64,000 nt of DNA, taken from positions 1 to 64,000 of the forward strand of contig CAYTZH010000020.1 in assembly GCA_964442285.1 (NCBI GenBank), written 5' to 3'. Under the pieces are notes generated by a model. The model searched no databases, was not told the DNA's origin, and saw only the letters and a list, made by a program, of their open reading frames with translations. The translations under genes were made by a program, and so were the position numbers. Origin of the DNA: CAYTZH01 sp964442285. GTDB lineage: Bacteria > Myxococcota_A > UBA9160 > JAFDET01. Below, piece after piece: positions 51,715 to 60,448 of this stretch; position 1 is the stretch's first letter; the number at the start of each line of letters is the position of its first letter.

Positions 51715-54174
51715 CTATCGGCCGTCCTCCGCGCCGGGTTGAACGGAGGCCTTGCGCGCGTCGGCCAGGGCACGGCGGACCGCATCGGCCTCGGGGAATC
51801 GCCCATCCAGGGCCAGCGCGGCCTCGAAGGCCCGGATGGCTTCTTCCCGGCGCCCGAGTCGGCGCAGCGCCAGCCCTCGGTGATAGTGGAGGAGCGGCGC
51901 GTGGGGGTCGCCCGCGCGGGTGCGGGCCAGGGCGCGCTCGAAGAGCACCGCAGCCCGATCCGCCCGGCCGCGGCGGAGCTCCACGTAGCCGAGGGTGTCG
52001 ATCACCGCCGCATCCCCGGGCAGGGCGGCCAGGGCCTCGCGGGCCAGGGTCCGGGCGCGGTCGAGCGCCTCGCCCCGCTCCGCCAGGAGGTAGGCCAGGT
52101 CGTTCTTGGCGCCTGGCAGGTCGGCTCGCTCCCGCAGCACTCCCTCGAGCGTCTCGCGGGCCCGGTCGCGTTCTCCGGCGTCGCGGTAGAGCCGCGCCAG
52201 GAGCACGCGACGCTCGGGGGCGAGGGACAGCTCCTCGTAGGAGGCGATGGCCTCCCGCAGCCGGCCGGACTGCGTGTAGAGGGAAGCCAGCGTCTCGCGA
52301 GCGCGCCGATGGTCCGGTCGCTCCGCCAGGACCCGGCGCAGCTCCGCCTCCGCGGGGCCGATCCGGCCGAGCCGCGCCAGGACCGCGGCCCGCAGGAGGC
52401 GGATCTCGTGGCCGCCCGGGTGGCCCGGGAGCACGCGGTCGAGGCGGGCGAGTGCCGCCGCGGCGCGCCCGGCCTCGAGGTCCATCCGGGTGAGCAGGGC
52501 CAGCACGCCCGGGTGGGCGGGCCGCCGGGCGAGGAGGCCCTCGAGGAGCGCCCGCGCCCGCGCGGAACGCCCGGGGCCGGCGCGATCCGCGAAGGCGAGC
52601 ACGGCCTCGACCGGGGCGTCCGGCCTCGCGGCCAGCGACTCCAGCAGGTCGAGGGCGGCCTCCCTGCGTCCGACCCCCTCCAGCGCCGCGGCGCGGACCA
52701 GAACGTCCTCGGGAGCCAGCCTCCCCAGCTGCCGCTGCAGGGCGCGCAGCCCGCTCAGGACCGGGCCCCAGGCCCCGGCCTCCCGGTGCACTGCGATCTC
52801 GAGGCGCAGCAGCTGCACATCCTCCGGCGACGCCATCCGCGCGGCGACCGCGGCCTTTCGGGCCGCCTCCAGGTCCCCGGCCCGGAGGGCGGCCTCCACG
52901 GCCAGCCGCTCCGCCTCGCCCCGCGCACCCAGGGCCTGGGCCGCCCGCACGAGCCCGGCAGCCTGCTCCCAGCGCGCGTCGGCCAGGGCAGCCCTCGCCA
53001 GGGCGACGTAGGTGGTGGGGTGATGGGGAAAGTCGCCTTCGAGCCGTTCCAGGGCCCGCTCGGCACCGATCCGGTCCCCCAGCGCCTCGTGGACCCGCGC
53101 CAGCTCCGCCAGCAGCGGTGGCGCCTCGCTGCCCGCGGCCAGGGCCTCCTCGAGCACGGCGATCGCATCGCCGGGCCGATGTCGCTCGCGGAGGTACTGC
53201 GCCAGCAGGACCCGGCCGTGGGGCGGATCGCCGCGACCCGCGAGGAGGCGCCGCAGGGTCGCCTCTCCCGAGCGTCCCTCGGCCTCGTCGAGCCGGGCGA
53301 GCGCGAGCCAGCTCCAGCTCCCGCCCTCCGCCTCCGCCGCCCGCCGCAGCGCATCCCGCAACAATCGGTCCTCGCGGGCCGGTCGCGCCCAGTCGGCGCA
53401 GCGGCGCGCGGCGCGCTGGGCCGCGGCCGGGTCGTCCCCGTCGAACGCCTCGTCGAGCAGCGCGCGCCAGGCGGCCACGGCCTCGCGCCGGCGGCCGGGC
53501 CAGCGTCCGAGCAGGCGCGCTCGCTCACGCAGGGCCCGCTCGCGCACCTCGCGCTCCTCGGAGCCGGCTCGCGCCAGGGCCGCCTCGAGCGCCCGGAGGC
53601 CCGCGACGCGCAGGGCGTCCGCCGGGGCGTCCTCTTGACCCCGCATGGTGTCGGCGGCCAGGATGCGGACCAGTCCCAGGTGAAGCTGGACCCGGGCGCT
53701 GGCGGGCACCCGGCCCGCGGCCTCGGCGGCGGCCTCCAGACCCGCCGGGAGATCTCCCGCCAGGAGGGCCAGCTCGGACTGCGCCACCAGGGCTTCCGGG
53801 TGCTCCGGATGGCGGGCCAGGAGGTCCCGGATCAGGGCCTCCGCCCGCACCTGGTCGTGCACGACCACGAGCTCGTAGAGGGCCATGGCCGCATCGCTGC
53901 GGTCGGGATCGAGGCGCCAGGCCTCGCCCAGGTGGAACGCGGCCTCGCCTGCCCGACCGGAATCGCGCAGGAGCTCCCCGAGCAGGGCGTGGATTCCGGC
54001 GGACGGGGCCTCCCGCGCCAGGGCGGAGCGCAGCTCCACCACGGCCGCGTCCGGACGCCCGCGATCCAGCCAGTTCCGCGCCCGCGTGAGGGCGTCCTTC
54101 TCCGAAGGGTCCGGAGCGCAGCCGAGCGCGAGGGCCAACACCGTCGCGAGGCGGTGTCGACCGCCGCCGATCAC
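51715..54174 (-). CDS. Large TPR-repeat lipoprotein (PrsT-like), second of pair
   Basis: An 819-residue protein made almost wholly of tetratricopeptide repeats (about 18-20, such as LARVHEALGDRIGAERALERL, LARLGRIGPAEAELRRVL, GLALRRLGRREEAIRAFEAAL). The short signal ends in LALGC, a lipobox. It resembles the PEP-CTERM-system TPR lipoprotein PrsT in size and layout. It overlaps the upstream TPR gene by GTGA and is 40-50% Ala, Leu and Arg. A PEP-CTERM protein lies on the other side of the pair. Confidence 0.85.
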   Translation of the reverse strand: MIGGGRHRLATVLALALGCAPDPSEKDALTRARNWLDRGRPDAAVVELRSALAREAPSAGIHALLGELLRDSGRAGEAAFHLGEAWRLDPDRSDAAMALYELVVVHDQVRAEALIRDLLARHPEHPEALVAQSELALLAGDLPAGLEAAAEAAGRVPASARVQLHLGLVRILAADTMRGQEDAPADALRVAGLRALEAALARAGSEEREVRERALRERARLLGRWPGRRREAVAAWRALLDEAFDGDDPAAAQRAARRCADWARPAREDRLLRDALRRAAEAEGGSWSWLALARLDEAEGRSGEATLRRLLAGRGDPPHGRVLLAQYLRERHRPGDAIAVLEEALAAGSEAPPLLAELARVHEALGDRIGAERALERLEGDFPHHPTTYVALARAALADARWEQAAGLVRAAQALGARGEAERLAVEAALRAGDLEAARKAAVAARMASPEDVQLLRLEIAVHREAGAWGPVLSGLRALQRQLGRLAPEDVLVRAAALEGVGRREAALDLLESLAARPDAPVEAVLAFADRAGPGRSARARALLEGLLARRPAHPGVLALLTRMDLEAGRAAAALARLDRVLPGHPGGHEIRLLRAAVLARLGRIGPAEAELRRVLAERPDHRRARETLASLYTQSGRLREAIASYEELSLAPERRVLLARLYRDAGERDRARETLEGVLRERADLPGAKNDLAYLLAERGEALDRARTLAREALAALPGDAAVIDTLGYVELRRGRADRAAVLFERALARTRAGDPHAPLLHYHRGLALRRLGRREEAIRAFEAALALDGRFPEADAVRRALADARKASVQPGAEDGR

Positions 54175-56621
54175 GGGTCGCTCGGCCCGACGTCCAGCCG
54201 CGCCAGCTCCGCGCGCGCCTGCTCGGACTCGGGGAACGCGCCGGACTCGAGCGCGCGCCGGAAGGCGCGCGCGGCGCCCTCCACGTCGCCCTGGGCGGCC
54301 AGCGCCAGGCCGAGGCGGTAGCGGACGCTCGGCGCCGGCAGGTCGCGATCCAGGGCGCGTCGCAACACGGCTGCGGCCTCCGCGGCCTCACCGCGGCGGA
54401 GTCGGACCCACCCCAGCGTGTCGAGGATCTCCGGGCGCGGCGTCAGGGCCGCGGCGCGCTGCGCCAGCGCCAGGGCCAGGTCGAGCTCGCGCTGGCCTTC
54501 GGCCAGGATCCACGCCAGGTCGTTGCACGCCGACGCGTGCAACGGGTGGGTGGCGAGGAGCGCGCGGAGCCGGCGCTCCGTCTCCCGGGTCTCGCCCGTC
54601 GCGAGGGTGAGCTGCGCTGCGCGGTAGGCGGGCTCGGGATCGCGGGGGTCGAGACGCGCCGCCCGGTCGAGCAGGGCGATCGCCTCCGCGGGGCGCCCGG
54701 CGCCGGCCTCGAGGCCCCCGAGCCCGGCCACCGCCGACGCCAGCTGGGGATCGAGGGCGAGGGCTCGCCCGAAGCGCGCCCGTGCCTCCTCGGGCCGGCC
54801 CTGGCTGGCGAGGATGCGTCCTTCGATCTCGGCGAGACCGGCGGAATCGGGCCGCTGCCCACGCAGCTCGGCGACGCGCCGCAGCGCCGCCTCGGCCTGC
54901 CCGGCGGCCAGCCGGAGCTGGACCCACTGGCGCAGGACCGGGCGCTGGGCGGGATCCGAGAGGTCGGCACCGACCGCCTCGATGCGCTCCGCGCCCGCCC
55001 TGGGGCCGCGGATCTTCGCGACCAGGGTCCCCAGGGCGGCCACCACCCGGGGCTCGGGATCCCGCTGGACATAGCTCTCCAGCACCGGCACGCCGCGCCG
55101 CGGGTGGCCGGCCATGGCGTGCGCCTGGGAGACCAGGAGCACGGCGTCGGCCACCCCGGTCACCCGGTGGGCGAGGTGTCGCGTGGCGAAGTTCAGCGCG
55201 GGCTCGGGCTGGCCCGACAGCAGGAACAGGTGCGCCGCGCGAAGCGCCGCGTCGGTAGCCCGGGGATCGATCCGGGCGGCCGTCTGGTACTCCTGGAGGG
55301 CGCGGGTCCCGTCCCCGAGGCGCTCCGCGGCCAGGCCGGCCATGTAGTGGGACTCGGGGTTGTTCGGCCAGCTGCGGATGCCCTGCTCGAAGGACGCCAG
55401 GGCCTCCGCGGGCTCCCCGCGCAGCAGGTGCAGACGGCCCTCGATCATGTGCTCGTAGACCGACAGCGCGAGGGACGCCGCCAGCGACTCCGCCTCCTCG
55501 ATCCGGCCCAGGTCGAGCAGCAGGTCGGCCCGCGCGAACCGCAGCACCTCGGCATGGTTCTCTGAGGCCAGGCTGAGCGCCCGGTCCAGCGCCTCCAACG
55601 CCTGCTCGGGTCGTCCCATGCGCCTCCGGAACTGGGCGAGGGCCTCCCATCCCTCGGCGTCCATGCGCTGGGCCGCCTGGACCATCAGGGCGTCGGCCTC
55701 GTCGGCGCGGCCGGCCTGGTGCAGGCGGGTGGCGAGCTGGGTCCGCGTCTGGAGGTCGTCGGGACTCACCTCGAGCGCCTGGCGCAGGATCGCCTCGGCC
55801 CGGTCGGCCTGACCGCGGGCGTCGAAGAACGCCACGGCGGAGGCGAGCACCCATGGGTCCGTGGGATACGCGGCCAGGCACTCGTCGAAGGTCGCCGCCG
55901 CGCGGTCCGGCTCGCCCCGGCCCTCGGCGTAGAACCGAGCCAGCGTGGCGCAGCCGCGCGCCGCTGCGGACGGGTCTCCCTGGGCGTCGCCCGTCTCGCG
56001 GATGGCGAGGAAGGCGGCCTCGGCCTCGTCCAGGCGCTGGAGCTGGAGCAGCGCGGTCCCCTTGAGCGCCATGGCGTGGGCGTCGTCGGCAGCGGCGGCG
56101 AGGAGCTGCTCGACGTCGCCGAGCGCCTGCTCCGGCCGACCGAGCTGGAGCCGGCTCTGGGCGCGGATCCGCAGGGCCGCGACGTTGCCCGGATCGCGCT
56201 GGAGAACGGCATCGGCGGCCTCGATCGCCGGCCCGAACTGCTGGCTGGAGACGTGCGCCGAGGCCAGCAGCAGGCCCGCGCCCACGGCCTGCTCCGGGTG
56301 GCCCCGGGCCTTGCGCAGGGGAGCGGCCGCGAGGGCGGGCTGTCCGCTCTGCAGCAGGACCGCCCCGAGCATCTGATTGGCGGCGGGATGATCCGGATGC
56401 TTCTCGAGGATCTCGTGCAGCATGGCGATCGACTGATCGACCTGGCCGAGCTGGTGCAGGGCCTGCGCCTCCTCGAGGCGCGCCTCGAGCCCGGGCCCGC
56501 AGGCGAGGGTCGCCGCCGCGAGCAAGGCGAGGGTCGCCGCCGCGAGCGAAGCGAGGCCGCCCCCGCGCAAGCCTCGGTCGGGTCGCGGGTCGCGGGACGG
56601 GTCAGCCGGGGGTCGGTGCAC
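54171..56621 (-). CDS. Large TPR-repeat lipoprotein (PrsT-like), first of pair
   Basis: An 816-residue protein of similar build: a lipobox LACGP after a tandem LAAATLA signal sequence, then about 20 TPRs (LHQLGQVDQSIAMLHEILEKHPDHPAANQMLGAVLLQSGQ is the first, HPDHPAANQMLG typical). GTG at 56621 follows CCGGAG 8 bases upstream and is preferred over a TTG at 56645. In PEP-CTERM/exosortase genomes PrsT-like lipoproteins are tied to extracellular polysaccharide export. No exosortase is inside the window. Confidence 0.87.
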   Translation of the reverse strand: MHRPPADPSRDPRPDRGLRGGGLASLAAATLALLAAATLACGPGLEARLEEAQALHQLGQVDQSIAMLHEILEKHPDHPAANQMLGAVLLQSGQPALAAAPLRKARGHPEQAVGAGLLLASAHVSSQQFGPAIEAADAVLQRDPGNVAALRIRAQSRLQLGRPEQALGDVEQLLAAAADDAHAMALKGTALLQLQRLDEAEAAFLAIRETGDAQGDPSAAARGCATLARFYAEGRGEPDRAAATFDECLAAYPTDPWVLASAVAFFDARGQADRAEAILRQALEVSPDDLQTRTQLATRLHQAGRADEADALMVQAAQRMDAEGWEALAQFRRRMGRPEQALEALDRALSLASENHAEVLRFARADLLLDLGRIEEAESLAASLALSVYEHMIEGRLHLLRGEPAEALASFEQGIRSWPNNPESHYMAGLAAERLGDGTRALQEYQTAARIDPRATDAALRAAHLFLLSGQPEPALNFATRHLAHRVTGVADAVLLVSQAHAMAGHPRRGVPVLESYVQRDPEPRVVAALGTLVAKIRGPRAGAERIEAVGADLSDPAQRPVLRQWVQLRLAAGQAEAALRRVAELRGQRPDSAGLAEIEGRILASQGRPEEARARFGRALALDPQLASAVAGLGGLEAGAGRPAEAIALLDRAARLDPRDPEPAYRAAQLTLATGETRETERRLRALLATHPLHASACNDLAWILAEGQRELDLALALAQRAAALTPRPEILDTLGWVRLRRGEAAEAAAVLRRALDRDLPAPSVRYRLGLALAAQGDVEGAARAFRRALESGAFPESEQARAELARLDVGPSDP
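56501..56548. repeat. 24-bp tandem repeat in the TPR signal peptide
   Basis: Two in-frame 24-bp copies (56501-56524, 56525-56548) with one mismatch encode the repeated 8-residue hydrophobic core LAAATLA(L). Length change here would alter the signal peptide hydrophobic core without a frameshift. Confidence 0.8.
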
Positions 56622-56931
56622 GGGGAATCTCCGGATCGTGGCCAACCGGTGAGATTAGGCGTGGGGCCCCGCCTTTCCAAGGATCCGGCGCGAGCGCCGG
56701 TGGGCGCGACCGCGCTGCTGCCTCTCCGGAAGAAAATCGTGATCCGGCGCACGCGACTCGATGTGTTTCCACCGAGGGCCAGTTCCCTCGGGACTTGCGG
56801 GTGGAGCGCACACGGGCTTCCGCCCCACGGGTCCGTGCTTCGTTCAGCCCAGGACAGGGCCGGCCGATACCCGGGATGAGTCGGGGTCCCGAGGAATGGG
56901 CGCGCGGCCCCCCGGAACAAGGAGCATCGAG
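56622..56931. other. Intergenic region with hairpin, upstream of the PEP-CTERM gene
   Basis: About 310 bases with no convincing gene. It contains a perfect 7-bp hairpin CCGAGGG-CCAGTT-CCCTCGG (56772-56791), not followed by a T-run, so more likely a regulatory or mRNA element than an intrinsic terminator. A clear sigma54 or sigma70 promoter was not found. An AAGGAG ribosome site ends the region before ATG 56932. Confidence 0.55.
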
Positions 56932-57747
56932 ATGCGCAACTTGCTCGGCGTCGTTCTGGCCGGACTGCTCTTGCTCGTGTCCGGACCGGCCTCGTCTGCA
57001 CCGGTGGCCCGCTCGGCGGACCTGAACTTGTCCCTCACCATCCAGGGCCTGGCTCCGGTGAACATCACGACCCTCGGGTCCTCCGTCACCGTCGACGACG
57101 CGGCGGGCACCATCCAGGTCGCCCCGGGTGCCCTGACCCTCGCGACGCCGCTGGTGATCCCGGTGACGTCCACGACCGCCATTGCCTCGGTCACGGCGAC
57201 CGTGATCTCGAACCAGGGCGGGACCTTCAGCATGGGCGGCGCCGGCGGCGCGACCGCGGTCGGCTGTCCGCCGGGTGCGGCCGGCTCCGTCTGCATCAAC
57301 GGCGGGGGCCTCGGCGGCGTGATGGGGCTGACCGGTGTCCTGAACGTCATCGGCTTCCTGCCCTTCCTCGTGTTCCCGATCAGTCTCGACGCGGCCGGCT
57401 TCGGCCAGGGCGGCCAGACCACGGCGGGTCTCTTCTTCTTCGCCGCGGCGCCGTGGACCACCGGCAGCGGGGCCATCTCCGTGCCCGTGACGTCCCCGGT
57501 GACGACGACCACGCTGGTCCCCCTGTCCGGCGGCTTCTCGACGGTGGCGAGCACGATCACCCTGGTGTCGCCCACCTACGTATCGGCCCTCGGCTTCAAT
57601 CTGCCGGCGCTCTCGGCGTTCACGATCTCGTTCACCGACGGCCTCGGGATGCCGTCGTTCATGGTCCCCGAGCCCGGGACCTTCCTCCTGCTGGGCTCGG
57701 GTGTGCTCGGCCTGGCGTTCTTCGGTCGACGTCGCCGCGGCGACTGA
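56932..57747 (+). CDS. PEP-CTERM-anchored secreted protein
   Basis: A 271-residue exported protein. An N-terminal signal peptide (cleavage near ASSAP) is followed by a Gly/Thr/Val-rich beta-sheet body with a GGGLGGVMGLTGVLNVIGF segment. It ends in the sorting signal VPEPGTFLLLGSGVLGLAFFGRRRRGD: Pro-Glu-Pro, hydrophobic helix and Arg cluster. Exosortase cuts at this PEP-CTERM signal and the protein is linked to the cell surface or exopolysaccharide. The body shows no known domain. It is divergent from the TPR pair. Confidence 0.92.
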   Translation: MRNLLGVVLAGLLLLVSGPASSAPVARSADLNLSLTIQGLAPVNITTLGSSVTVDDAAGTIQVAPGALTLATPLVIPVTSTTAIASVTATVISNQGGTFSMGGAGGATAVGCPPGAAGSVCINGGGLGGVMGLTGVLNVIGFLPFLVFPISLDAAGFGQGGQTTAGLFFFAAAPWTTGSGAISVPVTSPVTTTTLVPLSGGFSTVASTITLVSPTYVSALGFNLPALSAFTISFTDGLGMPSFMVPEPGTFLLLGSGVLGLAFFGRRRRGD

Positions 57748-57802
57748 GGGCGGACGTGGCCGCGCGGGCTCCGGGCCCCGACCGACAGGGAAGGGCAGAC
57801 GC

Positions 57803-58693
57803 CTAGTCGACGGTGATGCGGATGCTGCCGCCGGAGGTCCGCAGCCGCAGGGTCGGGCCCCCGCCGTTGATGTCCCCGACGAGCTCCTGGCCCGAGCGCC
57901 TCGCGCTCCGGACCTCGATCGGGGGCTCCACCTCCACCCGGCCGCCGCTGGTGCGGGCGTCCACGGAGAGGGCGGCCTCCTCGTCGATCTCGAGCTCGAT
58001 GTTGCCGCCGGAGGTCTCCAGCGTCCCCTCCGGCCGCTCCCCCAGACGGGCCGCGATGTGGCCGCCGCTGGTGCGGGCGCGCACCGGTCCGGAGACGTCC
58101 CAGAGCTCGATGTGGCCGCCGCTGGTGCGGGCGTCGGTGCCTCCCGCGGCCTCCGACACCTCGATGTGACCGCCGCTGGTGCGGATCACCAGATGCCCCT
58201 GGATCTCCTCGGCCCGCACCTGTCCGCCGGAGGTGCGGAGCTCCACGTCGCCGTCCACGTGATCCACCTCGACGTGACCGCCGTGGGTGTGGGCCTCGAC
58301 GGATCCTCCGACCTCCTCGATGTTCACGTCGCCGCCATGGGTGCGGACGTCGACGCTGAAGCGGCTCGGGATGCGCACGTGCACCCGCACCCGCGGCTCC
58401 CAGAGCAGCGAGAGGAGGCCTTCGACCGCGGCCCTCCCGACGAGCTCCACACCTTCGGCGTCGCGGCGCAGGTCGAAGTCCACGCGGCCCCCGCCGCGGC
58501 CCGAGGCGCTCGCCTCCACCCGCACCGTGTCCTCGTCGTGGGCCTCGATCTGCACCGAGCCCACGTCGAGGCGCGCCCGGAAGCGACCCTCTGCCGGCGC
58601 CGGCACCTCCTTGCGGAACTCGCCGGCGCGCGCGTCGGAGGCGGCGACTCCGAGCACCAGCACCAGCCCCAGCGCGACGACCGAGCGGCCCAT
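57803..58693 (-). CDS. DUF4097-like beta-repeat protein, second of pair
   Basis: A 296-residue secreted protein with a signal peptide ending SDARAGEF. The mature part is a beta-helix-like series of repeats ending in RTSGG or THGG (VRTHGGDVNIEEV, LRTSGGQVRAEEI, IRTSGGHIEVSEA, ARTSGGHIELWDV), about seven copies. Such DUF4097-type domains sit in membrane-associated or surface proteins and are often next to PadR regulators, as here. A one-base TGATG overlap joins it to the upstream paralogue. Confidence 0.88.
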   Translation of the reverse strand: MGRSVVALGLVLVLGVAASDARAGEFRKEVPAPAEGRFRARLDVGSVQIEAHDEDTVRVEASASGRGGGRVDFDLRRDAEGVELVGRAAVEGLLSLLWEPRVRVHVRIPSRFSVDVRTHGGDVNIEEVGGSVEAHTHGGHVEVDHVDGDVELRTSGGQVRAEEIQGHLVIRTSGGHIEVSEAAGGTDARTSGGHIELWDVSGPVRARTSGGHIAARLGERPEGTLETSGGNIELEIDEEAALSVDARTSGGRVEVEPPIEVRSARRSGQELVGDINGGGPTLRLRTSGGSIRITVD

Positions 58694-59646
58694 CACCGCG
58701 TCCTCACCCGCACGGCGCCTCGGGCCGAGTACAGCTGCAGCCGTTCGCCGCCGCCGTTCAGGTGCCCTCGGGCGTGCTGTTCGCCGCGCTCGCCATCGAG
58801 CTGGAGCGCGTCGGGAACCGTCACGCTTCCCCCGCGCGACTGGGCCTCGAGCGTGGCCCCGGCCTCCTTCGGGACCTCCACGTCCACCAGACCGCGTCGC
58901 GTCTCCACCGAGCCGGACGGGGCGCCGCGGAAGCGCACCACCACCGACCCGCGCTCCGTCTTGGCCCAGACCGGACCCTCCACGTCGTCGAGGACGATCT
59001 CGCCGCGCCCGGTCTTCGCCTCGCAGCGTCCCCGGACGTGGCTCACCTCGATGGCGCCGTCTCCGGTGCGGGCCACGAGGCCGCCGTCGACGAAGGTGCC
59101 CTGGATCGCGCCGGCGGTGGTCTTGGCGTCGACCGGCCCCCGGATCTCGCTCAGCTCCAGGTCCCCCTCCCGGGTGCGCAGGCGGACCGGACCCTCGACG
59201 CCGCTCACGTCGATGGAGCCGCCCTCGGTGCGGGCGCGCACCGGGCCCTGCAGGTCGTCGATCCGGATGCCGCCGCCGCTGGCGCGCACGTCGAGGGCGA
59301 AGCGGCGCGGCACCCAGATCCGCACCTCGATGCGGGGGCCCCCGAACAGCCAGGAAGCCGAGCCGCCCACCCGTCCGATCAGGCGGACCGTTCCGGCGTC
59401 GTGCTGCAGGCGGAAGTTCACGTCCCAGGCTCCCCATCCCGTGGTGTCGGCCACGATGTGCACCGAGTCGCTGGCGTGGGTGGTGATCTGGAGCTCGCCC
59501 CGATCCGGGCGGAGTCCCTCCCCGAGGTCCAGGTCGACCTCGAGGGTGCCCCCGGGCTCCACCGGAATGCGTTCGTCCAGGTCGTCGGCCCGGACGGGCA
59601 GTGCCGCCAGGGTGGAGAGCCACACGAGCAGGGCCAGCCGTCCCAC
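58693..59646 (-). CDS. DUF4097-like beta-repeat protein, first of pair
   Basis: A 317-residue paralogue of the next gene, with a signal peptide ending LPVRADD. Repeats such as VRASGGGIRIDDL, ARTEGGSIDVSGV, LRTREGDLELSEI and AKTTAGAIQGTF have more varied end motifs than its partner. GTG at 59646 follows GGGAGGAACC. The two genes look like an operon of duplicated, diverged surface or periplasmic proteins. Partner PadR gene lies upstream. Confidence 0.87.
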   Translation of the reverse strand: MGRLALLVWLSTLAALPVRADDLDERIPVEPGGTLEVDLDLGEGLRPDRGELQITTHASDSVHIVADTTGWGAWDVNFRLQHDAGTVRLIGRVGGSASWLFGGPRIEVRIWVPRRFALDVRASGGGIRIDDLQGPVRARTEGGSIDVSGVEGPVRLRTREGDLELSEIRGPVDAKTTAGAIQGTFVDGGLVARTGDGAIEVSHVRGRCEAKTGRGEIVLDDVEGPVWAKTERGSVVVRFRGAPSGSVETRRGLVDVEVPKEAGATLEAQSRGGSVTVPDALQLDGERGEQHARGHLNGGGERLQLYSARGAVRVRTR

Positions 59647-59778
59647 GGTTCCTCCCGGAAGGTCGCGGCAGCAAGTCGCGTGCCAGCCCAGGGCGGCCGC
59701 ACCGCGCCCGCGACCCGGTGCCGAGGCGTCGCGCCGCAGTCGGTCCCCTGCGCGCGTGCAGGAAGCGCCTTGCAGGCT

Positions 59779-60315
59779 TCAGGCTTCGGGGGACGCCTCG
59801 CCCTGCTCGTCGGCCTCGATCTCGCGCAGGACCCGGGAGAGCCAGCGGCCCCGGACCTCGGCGAGCTCGAGACCGTACTGCGCGACCATCCGGGTGTACT
59901 TGGGTAGGACCGCGGCGTCCAGGAGCTTCCGGGTGTTCATGGCGGCCTCCTCGCACTGGGCGATCTCGTGAACGATCCACGTCCGCGCGCCTCCCAGGGC
60001 TCCCGAGCGCAGCATGCAGAGCTTGAGCAGCGTCGGGTCGCGGTAGGTCCCGCTCTGCGGCGTCGGGTCCTCGAGCCAGCGCACCAGCTCGGCGCGGCCC
60101 GAGTCGGTGATGGCGTAGACCTTGCGCAGGCGCCCGTCGCGCACCTCCTCCTTGTGGGTCACGAAGCCCTCGCTCTCCAGGCTCCGCAAGGTTGGATAGA
60201 TGTTCGTGTTCGACATCGGATAGAGCCAGGAGTAGCCGCGGGCCAGATCGCGCAGCAGATATCCGTGGGCCGGAGTCCAATCGAGGATGCCTAGGAGCGT
60301 GTGTCGGAGGGACAT
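59779..60315 (-). CDS. PadR-family transcriptional regulator
   Basis: A 178-residue regulator. The winged helix begins LRHTLLGILDWTPAHGYLLRDLARGYSWLYPMSNTNIYPTLRSLESEGFVTHKEEVRDGRLRKVYAITDSG; the C-terminal domain is helical, for dimerisation. Members repress stress or efflux genes until a ligand binds. Downstream DUF4097-like genes on the same strand are plausible targets. The intergenic region upstream (60316-60448) is AT-richer, with TATACT on the minus strand at 60361-60356. Confidence 0.92.
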   Translation of the reverse strand: MSLRHTLLGILDWTPAHGYLLRDLARGYSWLYPMSNTNIYPTLRSLESEGFVTHKEEVRDGRLRKVYAITDSGRAELVRWLEDPTPQSGTYRDPTLLKLCMLRSGALGGARTWIVHEIAQCEEAAMNTRKLLDAAVLPKYTRMVAQYGLELAEVRGRWLSRVLREIEADEQGEASPEA

Positions 60316-60448
60316 GATTCGAGCGCCTCACCACATATTCAGCTGGAGCAGGATCAGTATACCGGTTCCTCTGGGGATTTTCCGATCTGTCTATCTTGTA
60401 TTGGAAAAGATGCTCTCGCGTGGGACGGCGGCCTCTCGCTGCGCACCT
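60316..60448. promoter_or_regulatory. AT-rich control region upstream of PadR gene
   Basis: This 133-base interval is clearly less GC-rich than its surroundings. On the minus strand TATACT (60361-60356) is a fair -10 about 35-40 bases before the PadR ATG at 60315; a convincing -35 was not found. No clear PadR palindrome was found. Confidence 0.4.
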
